In this document: in pieces, positions 1 through 8,382 of the stretch
Position numbering within the stretch: position 1 is the first letter of the stretch
How the letters are laid out: each line of letters opens with the position of its first letter
Assembly: GCF_000091305.1 (NCBI RefSeq)
Contig: NC_013929.1
Coordinates: 6,820,001 to 6,884,000, forward strand
Length of the DNA stretch: 64,000 bases
Direction: 5' to 3'
Origin: Streptomyces scabiei 87.22
GTDB lineage: Bacteria; Actinomycetota; Actinomycetes; Streptomycetales; Streptomycetaceae
Notes under the pieces: model-generated
What the model saw: only the letters and a program-made list of their open reading frames with translations
The model's database searches: none
Told to the model about the DNA's origin: nothing
Program-made: the position numbers and the translations under genes

Positions 1-1
1 C

Positions 2-742
2 CCGGTGGTGTCGTTCCACTTCGGCTGTCCGACCCCCGAGGTCGTGGAGTCCCTCGCCCGCAAGGGCACGCTCACCCTGGTCACCGCGACCTCGGCGGAG
101 GAGGCCCAGGCCGTGGAGCGGTCCGGGGCCCACGCCGTGATCGTGCAGGGCGTCGAGGCGGGCGGCCACCAGGGCACCCACCGGGACGACCCCGAGCGGG
201 ACTGCGCCGGCATCGGCCTGCTCTCGCTGGTCGCCCAGGTCCGCGAGGCCGTGGCCCTGCCGATGGTCGCGGCCGGCGGCATCATGCGCGGCGGCCAGAT
301 CGCCGCCCTCCTCACGGCGGGCGTGAGCGCGGCCCAGCTCGGCACCGCCTTCGTCGCCACCGACGAGTCCGGCGCGCACGCCGTGCACAAGCAGGCCCTG
401 ACCGACCCCCTCTTCGTCCGCACCGAGCTGACCCGTGCCTTCTCCGGCCGCCCGGCCCGCGGCCTGGTCAACCGCTTCCTGCGCGAGCACGGCCCGTACG
501 CGCCGGTCGCCTACCCCGAGGTCCACCACCTCACCTCGCCGCTGCGCAAGGCCGCCGCCCAGGCCGGCGACGCGCAGGGCATGGCGCTGTGGGCCGGGCA
601 GGGGCACCGCATGGCCCGGAAGCTGCCTGCCGGGGAGCTGGTCGGGGTGCTGGCCGCCGAGATCGCCGCCGCGCGGGCCGAGCAGGCCGCCGCACGGGTC
701 GGCGGGACGGGCGGGGGCCGCACCGGGAGCGAGGACCGATGA
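2..742 (+). CDS. Nitronate monooxygenase (2-nitropropane dioxygenase family), 5' end missing
   Basis: The reading frame is open from the first bases, so the N-terminal half lies before the window. Visible are the family signatures of an FMN TIM-barrel: a GGHQG loop (the GGHxG flavin-site motif) near residue 53 of the visible part and an AAGGIMRGG phosphate-binding segment, followed by QLGTAF. The family oxidises alkyl nitronates, or propionate-3-nitronate, to carbonyl compounds and nitrite with FMN and oxygen. The protein is cytosolic with no signal peptide or membrane segment. The stop overlaps the rsmE start in an ATGA, so the two genes are translationally coupled although they look functionally unrelated. 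Confidence 0.85.
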   Translation, partial: PVVSFHFGCPTPEVVESLARKGTLTLVTATSAEEAQAVERSGAHAVIVQGVEAGGHQGTHRDDPERDCAGIGLLSLVAQVREAVALPMVAAGGIMRGGQIAALLTAGVSAAQLGTAFVATDESGAHAVHKQALTDPLFVRTELTRAFSGRPARGLVNRFLREHGPYAPVAYPEVHHLTSPLRKAAAQAGDAQGMALWAGQGHRMARKLPAGELVGVLAAEIAAARAEQAAARVGGTGGGRTGSEDR

Positions 743-1479
743 CCGCGCCGGTGTTCGTGGTGGACCGGTTCGACGGCCGGGGACCGGAGATCGTGCTCGA
801 CGGCCCCGAAGGCCGGCACGCCGTCTCGGTGAAGCGGCTGCAGCCCGGTGAGGACGTCGTCCTCACCGACGGCCGGGGCCGGTGGGTGGAAGGCGTGGTG
901 AAGGCCGCCGAGGGCAAGGACCGGCTGGTCGTCATGGACGTGGGGTGCCTCTACGAGGAGCCCCCGGCCGAGCCCCGGCTCACCGTCGTCCAGGCGCTGC
1001 CCAAGGGCGACCGGGGCGAACTGGCCGTCGAGACCATGACCGAGGTCGGCATCGACGCGATCGTGCCCTGGGCCGCCGCCCGCTGCATCACCCAGTGGCG
1101 GGGCGAGCGGGGGCTGAAGGCGCTCGCCAAGTGGCGTGCCACCGCGCGGGAGGCGGGCAAGCAGTCCCGCCGGACGCGGTTCCCCGAGGTCGCGGACGCG
1201 GCCACGAGCAAGCAGGTCGCGGCACTGCTGGTGAAGGCCGACTTCGCCGCCGTCCTGCACGAGAGCGGCGACGAGACCCTGGCGACGGCCGAGCTGCCGG
1301 CGGCCGGGGAGATCGTGCTCGTCGTGGGGCCCGAGGGGGGTGTCTCACCGGAGGAGCTGGCGCTCTTCGGCGAGGCGGGCGCGGGGGCGTACCGACTCGG
1401 GCCCAGTGTGCTGCGCACGTCGACCGCCGGAACGGCGGCCGGGGCGCTGCTGCTGGGCAGAACCGGACGCTGGTCCTGA
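739..1479 (+). CDS. rsmE: 16S rRNA (uracil1498-N3)-methyltransferase RsmE
   Basis: This 246-residue SPOUT-class methyltransferase methylates N3 of U1498 in 16S rRNA using S-adenosylmethionine. An N-terminal PUA-like part runs through GRHAVSVKRLQPGEDV. The C-terminal trefoil knot shows the diagnostic VGPEGGVSPEEL loop and the LGPSVLRTSTA motif. I chose the ATG that overlaps the upstream stop (ATGA) because the protein then begins exactly at the family N-terminus, MTAPVFVVD. In streptomycetes rsmE sits near hrcA-dnaJ, which would lie to the left of this window. The assignment is firm. Confidence 0.95.
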   Translation: MTAPVFVVDRFDGRGPEIVLDGPEGRHAVSVKRLQPGEDVVLTDGRGRWVEGVVKAAEGKDRLVVMDVGCLYEEPPAEPRLTVVQALPKGDRGELAVETMTEVGIDAIVPWAAARCITQWRGERGLKALAKWRATAREAGKQSRRTRFPEVADAATSKQVAALLVKADFAAVLHESGDETLATAELPAAGEIVLVVGPEGGVSPEELALFGEAGAGAYRLGPSVLRTSTAGTAAGALLLGRTGRWS

Positions 1480-1522
1480 CCGCCCCGGTCCCGGCCGCCG
1501 TCCCCCGACCCCAGGGAGCATC

Positions 1523-1915
1523 GTGGAACTCGCACAGGTCAGACTGCTCGTCTCCGACTTCGCCGCGTGCTATCGCTTCTATGCCGACGTCCTCGGGCTG
1601 AAGCCGCAGTCCGGTGCGGCCGAGGGTCCGTACGAGAAGTTCAGCCCGGCGGTCGGGTCCGCGGGCATCGCCCTGCAGGACCGGGCGATGATGGCGGAGG
1701 TCCTCGGCGAACTGGCCGGCACGGCCAACGGGCACCGGTCGCTGGTCGTGCTGCGGGTCGACGACCTCGACGCGTACTGCGAGCAGATCACCGAGCGCGG
1801 CGCACAGCTGCTGCACGGGCCCGCACCCATGACCGACCGGATGCGCGTGGCCCATCTCAAGGACCCCGAGGGGAACTTGGTGGAGCTGCAGGAATGGCTG
1901 CTGATGCGCGGCTGA
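1523..1915 (+). CDS. VOC (glyoxalase/bleomycin-resistance) family protein
   Basis: This 130-residue protein has one vicinal-oxygen-chelate domain. It shows the paired beta-alpha-beta-beta-beta modules, with FAACYRFYADVLGLKP near the start and HLKDPEGNLVELQEW at the end, the usual last metal-ligand strand. Such proteins bind a divalent metal and act as isomerases, dioxygenases or binding proteins; the substrate cannot be told from sequence. The GTG start follows a GGGAG ribosome site seven bases upstream. It begins 43 bases after rsmE and may share its transcript. Confidence 0.85.
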   Translation: MELAQVRLLVSDFAACYRFYADVLGLKPQSGAAEGPYEKFSPAVGSAGIALQDRAMMAEVLGELAGTANGHRSLVVLRVDDLDAYCEQITERGAQLLHGPAPMTDRMRVAHLKDPEGNLVELQEWLLMRG

Positions 1916-2012
1916 GGCCGCGTGCGCCCGGCGCACCCCCGGTTCACCCTTCCCGGCGGCATGGCCGCACGCGGTCTTCCGCGGCGCGGCGGGCGGTGGC
2001 AGGCTGCCGTGC

Positions 2013-2561
2013 ATGCGGGTATGGAGGCGTGTCAGGGCGCACCGGACCGGCGGGCGCCGGCTCCTGCTGGGAGCCGGGCTCGGACTCGGCGCCGTCATGA
2101 GTCTGGTGGCCTGTGAGGGCGGCGGGCTGAACACCGGCGCGGTCGCGTTCACGACGGACCAGCTGGCCACCAAGGAACTGGAGCGGGAGGGCCTCGACGT
2201 CCGGTGGCTCACCTGCACGGCCTCGTACGACGGCGACGGCGCGCGGAAGTCGGGGTCGCCGTCCGCGTCCGCCGCCACCGTCGCGCAGGTCGACTGCACG
2301 GGCGAGGACAAGGAAGGCCGGGACATCAGCGTCACCGGGAAGGTGACGAGAGGGGTCAACGGCCGGTGCGTGCGCGGGGACCTGACCGCCAAGGCCGGCG
2401 GCAAGGAGTGGTTCCACGTCGAGGGGCTCGGCAACTGCGACGCCCCCGCCCCGAGCACCGGGCCGAGCGGTCGGGGCGGGCCGGGACCGACCGTGACGGT
2501 CACCGTCACCCAGACCATCTGGTGCCAGAAGGACCCCGCGTGCGTGCCCGAGGGCAAGTGA
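2013..2561 (+). CDS. Putative secreted lipoprotein
   Basis: The 182-residue product has an Arg-rich N-terminus, a hydrophobic stretch and a lipobox-like LVAC ending at Cys34, so it should be exported and lipid-anchored. The double arginine followed by LLLGAGL would also suit Tat export. The mature part has three further cysteines and ends in a Pro/Gly/Thr-rich stretch. It resembles small DUF4333-type actinobacterial lipoproteins with the pattern TDQLATKELEREG, but that family assignment is tentative. A CAGGCT hexamer seven bases before the ATG hints at a leaderless transcript. Function unknown. Confidence 0.8.
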   Translation: MRVWRRVRAHRTGGRRLLLGAGLGLGAVMSLVACEGGGLNTGAVAFTTDQLATKELEREGLDVRWLTCTASYDGDGARKSGSPSASAATVAQVDCTGEDKEGRDISVTGKVTRGVNGRCVRGDLTAKAGGKEWFHVEGLGNCDAPAPSTGPSGRGGPGPTVTVTVTQTIWCQKDPACVPEGK

Positions 2562-2649
2562 GGCCCGGCCCCGCGGCAACTCGGGCCCGGGGCGAGGGAC
2601 ATGATCCAAACCCCTCCCCATCGGACCGAACGCTGCTTAAAGTGACCGG

Positions 2650-5600
2650 GTGACTCAGCTCGCGTATTTCCGGTATCCGCACCTGCACGGCGACCTGGTC
2701 GCCTTCACCGCCGAGGACGACGTGTGGCTCGCGCCTCTGGACGGCGGCCGTGCCTGGCGGGTCAGCGCGGACAACGTGCCCGTGAACCATCCGCGGATCT
2801 CCCCGGACGGCACCACGCTCGCGTGGACCTCCACGCGGGACGGCGCGCCCGAGGTGCATGTGGCGCCCGTCGACGGCGGATCGTCCAGGCGCCTGACCTA
2901 CTGGGGGAGTTGGCGCACCCAGGTGCGCGGCTGGACGCCCGACGGCCGGGTCCTCGCGCTCAGCACCCAGGGGCAGGCCAGCCTCCGGCGGAGCTGGGCC
3001 CGCGCCGTCCCGCTCGACGGCGGCCCGGCCACCACCCTGCCGTACGGTCCGGTCGGCGACGTCGCCCACGGCCCCGCCACCGTGCTGCTGTCCGCGCCGA
3101 TGGGCCGCGAGGCCGCCTGGTGGAAGCGCTACCGGGGCGGCACGGCGGGCAAGCTGTGGATCGACCGCTCCGACGCCGGTGACGAGAACACCGGGGAATT
3201 CACCCGTCTGCACGCCGAGTTGGACGGCAACCTCGAATACCCGCTGTGGGTGGGGGACCGGATCGGGTTCCTCTCCGACCACGAGGGCGTCGGGGCGCTG
3301 TACTCCTCCCTCGCCGACGGCTCCGACCTGCGCCGGCACACACCCCTCGACGGCTTCTACGCCCGGCACGCGGCCACCGACGGCACCCGGGTCGTGTACA
3401 CGGCGGCGGGTGAACTGTGGCTGCTGGACGACCTGGACGGCGCCGAACCGCGCCGACTCGACATCCGGCTCGGCGGACAGCGCGTCGACCTCCAGCCCGT
3501 CCCGGTGAACGCGGCCCGCTGGTTCGGCTCCGCCTCGCCCGACCACACCGCCCGGGGCAGCGCCGTTTCCGTCCGCGGCTCGATCCACTGGATCACCCAC
3601 CGCTCCGGCCCCGCCCGCGCGCTCGCCGCCGAGCAGGGCGTACGGGCCCGGCTGCCGCGTACCTTCCGGGTGGAGGGCGAGGAGTGGGTGGTGTGGGTGA
3701 CGGACGCGGAGGGTGACGACGCGCTGGAGTTCGCCCCGGCGACCGGTGCCGCCCCGGGCGCCACACCGCGCCGGCTCGCCGCGGGGCAGCTGGGCCGCGT
3801 CCTCGGGCTCTCGGTCGCGCCCGACGGCAGCCGGGTCGCCGTCGCCGCGCACGACGGCCGGGTGCTGCTCGTCGAACGGGAGACCGGGGAGGTGCGGGAG
3901 GTCGACCGCAGCGAGGACGGCGAGGTGTCCGGGCTGGTCTTCTCGCCCGACTCCGCCTGGCTCGCGTGGTCGCACCCCGGCCCGCGCCCGCTGCGGCAGC
4001 TCAAGCTCGCCAACACCGCCGACCTGTCCGTCACCGAGGCGACCCCGCTGCGCTTCCAGGACTTCTCGCCGGCGTTCACCCTCGACGGCAAGCACCTCGC
4101 CTTCCTCTCCGCCCGCGCCTTCGACCCCGTCTACGACGAACACGTCTTCGACCTGCACTTCGTCAGCGGGGCCCGGCCGCACCTCATCACGCTCGCCGCG
4201 ACCACCCCCTCGCCCTTCGGGCCGCAGCGGCACGGCCGCCCGTTCGAGGCACCCGACAAGGACGAGACCCCCGACGGCGAGGGCGCCCCGGCGACCCGGA
4301 TCGACCTGGACGGACTCGCCGACCGGATCGTCCCCTTCCCGGTGGAGGCCGGCCGCTACTCCACGCTCCGGACCGCCAAGGACGGCGTCCTGTGGCTGCA
4401 CCACCCCGTCACCGGGGTCCTCGGCCACTCCCGGGCCACTCCCGACGACCCTGACCCGAAGACCTCGCTGGTCCGCTACGACCTCGCCCAGCGACGCCTC
4501 GAACACCTCGCCTCCGACGCCGACCACTTCGCCGTCGGCGGCGACGGCAAACGGGTCCTGCTGTGGACCGACGGCAAGCTCAAGGTCGTCCCCAGCGACC
4601 GGCGCGCCTCGAACGACGACGAGAGCGACAGCAACATCACCGTCGACCTCTCGCGCGTACGGCTGACCGTCGACCCGGCCGCCGAGTGGCGCCAGATGTT
4701 CGACGAGACCGGCCGTCTGATGCGGGACAACTTCTGGCGCCCGGACCTCGGCGGGGTGGACTGGGACGGCGTCCTGGACCGCTACCGCCCGGTCCTGGAG
4801 CGGGTGGCCACCCACGACGACCTCGTGGACCTGCTGTGGGAGGTCCAGGGTGAGCTGGGGACCTCGCACGCGTACGTCACCCCGCGCGGCCGGGGCGGCT
4901 CCGGCGACCGGCGGCAGGGGCTGCTCGGCGCGGACGTCTCCCGGCACGAGGACGGCGGCTGGCGCATCGACCGGGTGCTGCCGTCGGAGACCTCCGACCC
5001 CGACGCGCACTCCCCGCTCGCCGCGCCCGGCGTGGCCGTGCGGGCCGGGGACACGATCGTCGCCGTGGGCGGCCGTCCGGTCGACCCGGTGGCCGGGCCC
5101 GGACCGCTGCTCGTCGGCACGGCGGGCAAGGCGGTCGAGCTGACCGTCCTGCCGGCCGGCGGCGGGGACCTGCGGCATCCGGTGGTGGTGCCCATCTCCG
5201 ACGAGGAGCCGTTGCGGTACCACGCGTGGGTGGCCGACCGGCGGGCCTACGTCCACGAGCGGTCCGGCGGCCGGCTCGGGTATCTGCACGTGCCCGACAT
5301 GGTCGGCTCCGGCTGGGCGCAGCTCCACCGCGACCTGCGGGTCGAGGTCGCCCGGGAGGGGCTCGTCGTGGACGTCCGGGAGAACCGGGGCGGGCACACC
5401 TCGCAGCTCGTCGTGGAGAAACTGGCGCGGCGGATCGTCGGCTGGGACCTGCCGCGCGGGATGCGCGCGACCAGCTACCCCGACGACGCGCCCCGGGGGC
5501 CCGTCGTCGCCGTCGCCAACGAGTTCTCCGGGTCCGACGGGGACATCGTCAACGCGGCGGTCAAGGCGCTCGGGATCGGGCCGGTGGTGGGGACGCGGAC

Positions 5601-5862
5601 GTGGGGCGGTGTCGTCGGGATCGACAGCCGCTACCGGCTGGTGGACGGGACGCTCGTGACACAGCCGAAGTACGCGTTCTGGCTGGAGGGGTACGGGTGG
5701 GGCGTGGAGAACCACGGGGTCGATCCGGACGTGGAGGTCGTGCAGGCGCCGCAGGACCACGCGGCGGGGCGTGACCCGCAGTTGGACGAGGCGATCCGGA
5801 TCGCGCTGGAGGGCCTGGAGACGACCCCGGCGAAGACGGCACCCCTGCTGCCGGAGGCGTAG
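2650..5862 (+). CDS. Tricorn-type S41 serine protease
   Basis: The 1070-residue protein has the tricorn layout: N-terminal beta-propeller repeats (about 1-650, with repeated SPDG-type turns), a helical domain, a PDZ domain (about 760-850) and a C-terminal S41 catalytic core. Catalytic residues match the archaeal enzyme: GTSHAYV with His740, NEFSGSDGD with the nucleophile Ser962, and Glu1020 in GWGVENHG. Tricorn cuts peptides released by the proteasome, and actinobacteria do have proteasomes, so late steps of cytosolic protein breakdown are the likely role. There is no signal peptide. The start is GTG without a clear ribosome site. A copy of the dispersed GC-rich repeat follows the stop. Confidence 0.93.
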   Translation: MTQLAYFRYPHLHGDLVAFTAEDDVWLAPLDGGRAWRVSADNVPVNHPRISPDGTTLAWTSTRDGAPEVHVAPVDGGSSRRLTYWGSWRTQVRGWTPDGRVLALSTQGQASLRRSWARAVPLDGGPATTLPYGPVGDVAHGPATVLLSAPMGREAAWWKRYRGGTAGKLWIDRSDAGDENTGEFTRLHAELDGNLEYPLWVGDRIGFLSDHEGVGALYSSLADGSDLRRHTPLDGFYARHAATDGTRVVYTAAGELWLLDDLDGAEPRRLDIRLGGQRVDLQPVPVNAARWFGSASPDHTARGSAVSVRGSIHWITHRSGPARALAAEQGVRARLPRTFRVEGEEWVVWVTDAEGDDALEFAPATGAAPGATPRRLAAGQLGRVLGLSVAPDGSRVAVAAHDGRVLLVERETGEVREVDRSEDGEVSGLVFSPDSAWLAWSHPGPRPLRQLKLANTADLSVTEATPLRFQDFSPAFTLDGKHLAFLSARAFDPVYDEHVFDLHFVSGARPHLITLAATTPSPFGPQRHGRPFEAPDKDETPDGEGAPATRIDLDGLADRIVPFPVEAGRYSTLRTAKDGVLWLHHPVTGVLGHSRATPDDPDPKTSLVRYDLAQRRLEHLASDADHFAVGGDGKRVLLWTDGKLKVVPSDRRASNDDESDSNITVDLSRVRLTVDPAAEWRQMFDETGRLMRDNFWRPDLGGVDWDGVLDRYRPVLERVATHDDLVDLLWEVQGELGTSHAYVTPRGRGGSGDRRQGLLGADVSRHEDGGWRIDRVLPSETSDPDAHSPLAAPGVAVRAGDTIVAVGGRPVDPVAGPGPLLVGTAGKAVELTVLPAGGGDLRHPVVVPISDEEPLRYHAWVADRRAYVHERSGGRLGYLHVPDMVGSGWAQLHRDLRVEVAREGLVVDVRENRGGHTSQLVVEKLARRIVGWDLPRGMRATSYPDDAPRGPVVAVANEFSGSDGDIVNAAVKALGIGPVVGTRTWGGVVGIDSRYRLVDGTLVTQPKYAFWLEGYGWGVENHGVDPDVEVVQAPQDHAAGRDPQLDEAIRIALEGLETTPAKTAPLLPEA

Positions 5863-5908
5863 CGGGGGTGGGGGTGCGTGGTCGGGTGCGGGTGAGTGGG
5901 GCCGGGTC

Positions 5909-5960
5909 TTTCAGGGGCGCGGGGAACTGCGCGAGAAGCCCCACCGGGCCGCACCCGACC
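5909..5960 (+). repeat. Dispersed intergenic repeat, copy A
   Basis: Copy of the family with core GGGGCGCGGGGAACTGCGCG, extended on the right by GAGAAGCCCC and ACCGGGCCGCACCCGACCA. GGGGC at the left can pair with GCCCC at the right around an inner GCGC/GCGC pair. It lies between the tricorn protease stop and the HIT gene. Confidence 0.85.
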
Positions 5961-6005
5961 ACGCACCCCCGCACCAACACCCGCGCCCCCGTCGCCCCCT
6001 GGCGC

Positions 6006-6011
6006 TACCAT
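6006..6011 (+). promoter_or_regulatory. -10-like hexamer before the HIT gene
   Basis: TACCAT fits the TANNNT pattern of a vegetative actinobacterial -10 element. It would start transcription near 6018, leaving a short leader with GGGAGG at 6039-6044 as the ribosome site. No convincing -35 was seen. Confidence 0.4.
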
Positions 6012-6049
6012 GCCCCCGGTAAGGGATCACCGCTGGCTGGGAGGCACGC

Positions 6050-6403
6050 ATGGCTGGGGAGCCGCAGGACGACTGTCTGTTCTGCAAGATCGCGGCGGGG
6101 CAGGTCCCGGCGACGATCGTGCGGGAGACGGACACGACCGTCGCGTTCAGGGACATCAACCCCCAGGCACCGACGCACGTCCTGGTCATCCCGAAGGCGC
6201 ACTACGAGGACGCCGCGACCCTCGCCGCCGCCGCCCCGGACCTCGCCGCCGACGTGCTGCGCGAGACGCGGGCCGTCGCCGACGAGGACAAGCTGGAGAG
6301 CTACCGCATCGTCTTCAACACCGGCACGGGCGCCGGGCAGACCGTGTTCCACGCGCACGCCCACGTCGTCGGCGGCCGCGGTCTGCAGTGGCCCCCCGGG
6401 TAG
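6050..6403 (+). CDS. HIT family nucleotide hydrolase (HinT-like)
   Basis: The 117-residue protein is a histidine-triad hydrolase. The triad reads HAHAH with His101, His103 and His105, and DCLFCKIAAG near the N-terminus is the usual start of the HinT branch. Members hydrolyse AMP-lysine or AMP-N phosphoramidates through a covalent nucleotidyl-histidine. GGGAGG six bases before the ATG is a good ribosome site. It is followed after six bases by the RNase Z gene, so the two are probably cotranscribed. Confidence 0.94.
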   Translation: MAGEPQDDCLFCKIAAGQVPATIVRETDTTVAFRDINPQAPTHVLVIPKAHYEDAATLAAAAPDLAADVLRETRAVADEDKLESYRIVFNTGTGAGQTVFHAHAHVVGGRGLQWPPG

Positions 6404-6409
6404 CGCGCC

Positions 6410-7318
6410 GTGTCCGTACGTGAACTGGTGGTCCTCGGCACCGCCAGCCAGGTCCCGACCCGGCACCGCAACCACAACGGCTATCTGCTGCGCTGGGACG
6501 CGCAGGGGCTGCTGTTCGACCCGGGCGAGGGCACCCAGCGGCAGATGCTGCGCGCCGGGGTCGCCGCACACGACCTGAACCGGATATGCGTCACCCACTT
6601 CCACGGGGACCACTCGCTGGGGCTGGCCGGTGTCATCCAGCGGATCAACCTCGACCGGGTCCCGCACGAGGTCACCGCGCACTACCCGCGCTCCGGGCAG
6701 CGGTTCTTCGACCGTCTGCGGTACGCCACCGCGTACCGGGAGACCGTCCAGCTGGTCCAGGCGCCGGTCGACGGGGACGGCGGGACGCTGGCCGCCGACT
6801 CCTCGTACACCCTCGACGCGCGCAGGCTCTCGCACCCCGTCGAGTCCTACGGCTACCGGCTCGTCGAGCCCGACGGGCGCCGGATGCTGCCCGAGCGGCT
6901 CGCCGAGCGCGGGATCGCGGGGCCCGACATCGGACGGATCCAGCGGGAGGGCGCGGTCGGCGACGTCACCCTGGACGACGTGAGCGAGCCGCGGCGCGGA
7001 CAGCGGTTCGCGTTCGTCATGGACACCCGGCTGTGCGACGGGGTCTACGCCCTCGCCGACGCGGCCGACATGCTCGTCATCGAGTCCACGTTCCTCGACG
7101 AGGACGTGCAACTCGCCGTGGACCACGGGCATCTGACGGCCGGACAGGCCGCCTCGGTCGCCCGCGACTGCGGCGTACGGCACCTCGTGCTCACCCACTT
7201 CAGCCAGCGGTACACCGAGCCCGCCGAGTTCGAACGGCAGGCACGCGCCGCCGGGTTCGAGGGGGAGCTGACCGTGGCCCACGACCTCATGCGGGTGGCG
7301 CTTCCGAAACGGCGGTAG
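6410..7318 (+). CDS. rnz: Ribonuclease Z, metallo-beta-lactamase fold
   Basis: This 302-residue protein processes tRNA 3' ends. The zinc site appears as THFHGDHSLG (HxHxDH, about residues 62-71), with further ligands in the VMDTRLCDG and THFSQRY segments. Length and start MSVRELVVLGTASQVPTRHRN match the bacterial RNase Z family. The GTG start lies six bases after the HIT stop. The adenosine deaminase gene that follows has its own promoter-like element inside the 20-base gap. Confidence 0.92.
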   Translation: MSVRELVVLGTASQVPTRHRNHNGYLLRWDAQGLLFDPGEGTQRQMLRAGVAAHDLNRICVTHFHGDHSLGLAGVIQRINLDRVPHEVTAHYPRSGQRFFDRLRYATAYRETVQLVQAPVDGDGGTLAADSSYTLDARRLSHPVESYGYRLVEPDGRRMLPERLAERGIAGPDIGRIQREGAVGDVTLDDVSEPRRGQRFAFVMDTRLCDGVYALADAADMLVIESTFLDEDVQLAVDHGHLTAGQAASVARDCGVRHLVLTHFSQRYTEPAEFERQARAAGFEGELTVAHDLMRVALPKRR

Positions 7319-7326
7319 AGCGGCCG

Positions 7327-7341
7327 TACGATGCTTTGATG
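7327..7341 (+). promoter_or_regulatory. Leaderless-type promoter of the deaminase gene
   Basis: TACGAT at 7327-7332 is followed by six bases and then the ATG at 7339. Transcription starting at the A of the ATG would give an mRNA without a leader, a common design in Streptomyces. No clear -35 is present. Confidence 0.45.
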
Positions 7342-8331
7342 CCCCTCCCCAAAGCTGAACTGCACCTGCACATCGAAGGCACCCTGGAGCCGGAGCTGGC
7401 GTTCGCGCTGGCCGCCCGGAACGGGGTGGCGCTGCCGTACGCGGACACGGACGCGCTCCGCAAGGCGTACGAGTTCGAGGACCTGCAGTCGTTCCTGAAC
7501 CTGTACTACGAGCTGATGGCCGTCCTGCGCACCGAGCGGGACTTCGCCGACCTCGCCGACGCCTATCTGGCCCGGGCCGCCGCCCAGGGCGTACGGCACG
7601 CGGAGATCTTCTTCGATCCGCAGGCCCACCTCGCGCGCGGTGTCGGGATGGGGACGGTCGTCGAGGGACTGTGGGGGGCGCTGGGGCGCAGCGAGGAGAC
7701 CCACGGCGTCTCGACGCGGCTGATCATGTGCTTTCTGCGGGACGAGTCCGCCGAGTCGGCCCTCGCCACCCTGGAGGCCGCGAAACCGTATCTCGACCGG
7801 ATCACCGGGATCGGACTGGACTCCGCCGAGGTCGGGCATCCACCGGTGAAGTTCCGCGAGGTGTACGAGGCGGCCGCCGCGCTGGGCCTGCGGCGGGTCG
7901 CGCACGCGGGGGAGGAGGGGCCGCCGGAGTACATCACCGAGGCCCTCGACGTCCTCGGTGTCGAACGGGTCGACCACGGGCTGCGGTGCGTGGAGGACCC
8001 GGCCCTCGTCGAGCGGCTGGTGCGGGACCGCATCCCGCTGACGCTGTGCCCGCTGTCGAACGTCCGGCTGCGGACCGTCGACACCCTCGCCGACCACCCC
8101 CTGCCCGCCATGCTCGACGCGGGCCTGCTGTGCACGGTCAACTCCGACGACCCGGCCTACTTCGGCGGGTACGCCGGTGACAACTTCGACGCTGTGCGGC
8201 GCACGCTCGGCCTGAGCGAGGAGCGGCTGCGCGAACTGGCCCGCAACTCCTTCACCGCGTCCTTCCTTGAGGACGACGAGGAGCGGCGGGCCCGGTATCT
8301 GGCCGAGGTGGACGCCTACGAGTTCGGCTGA
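7339..8331 (+). CDS. add: Adenosine/adenine deaminase family protein
   Basis: The 330-residue amidohydrolase removes the 6-amino group of a purine. Zinc ligands His9 and His11 lie in ELHLHIEG, HAGEEG supplies His189 and catalytic Glu192, and NSDDPAYFGG gives the last ligands. The SAEVGHPP segment and the short length resemble the adenine deaminase subgroup, so the true substrate may be adenine rather than adenosine. TACGAT at 7327-7332 stands six bases before the ATG, which predicts a leaderless mRNA. An upstream ATG at 7331 is out of frame and stops at once. Confidence 0.9.
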   Translation: MPLPKAELHLHIEGTLEPELAFALAARNGVALPYADTDALRKAYEFEDLQSFLNLYYELMAVLRTERDFADLADAYLARAAAQGVRHAEIFFDPQAHLARGVGMGTVVEGLWGALGRSEETHGVSTRLIMCFLRDESAESALATLEAAKPYLDRITGIGLDSAEVGHPPVKFREVYEAAAALGLRRVAHAGEEGPPEYITEALDVLGVERVDHGLRCVEDPALVERLVRDRIPLTLCPLSNVRLRTVDTLADHPLPAMLDAGLLCTVNSDDPAYFGGYAGDNFDAVRRTLGLSEERLRELARNSFTASFLEDDEERRARYLAEVDAYEFG

Positions 8332-8382
8332 GACGGGGGCCGTGCCCCGCGGACGAACCGTCCGGGTGCCCGGCGGCGGCCC

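Noticed and set aside
2506..5760. Long minus-strand open frame opposite the tricorn protease gene (1084 residues)
   Set aside because: It is antisense to a gene with clear catalytic motifs, is composed of Arg/Val/Pro/Gly-rich sequence without domains, and arises from high-GC third positions.
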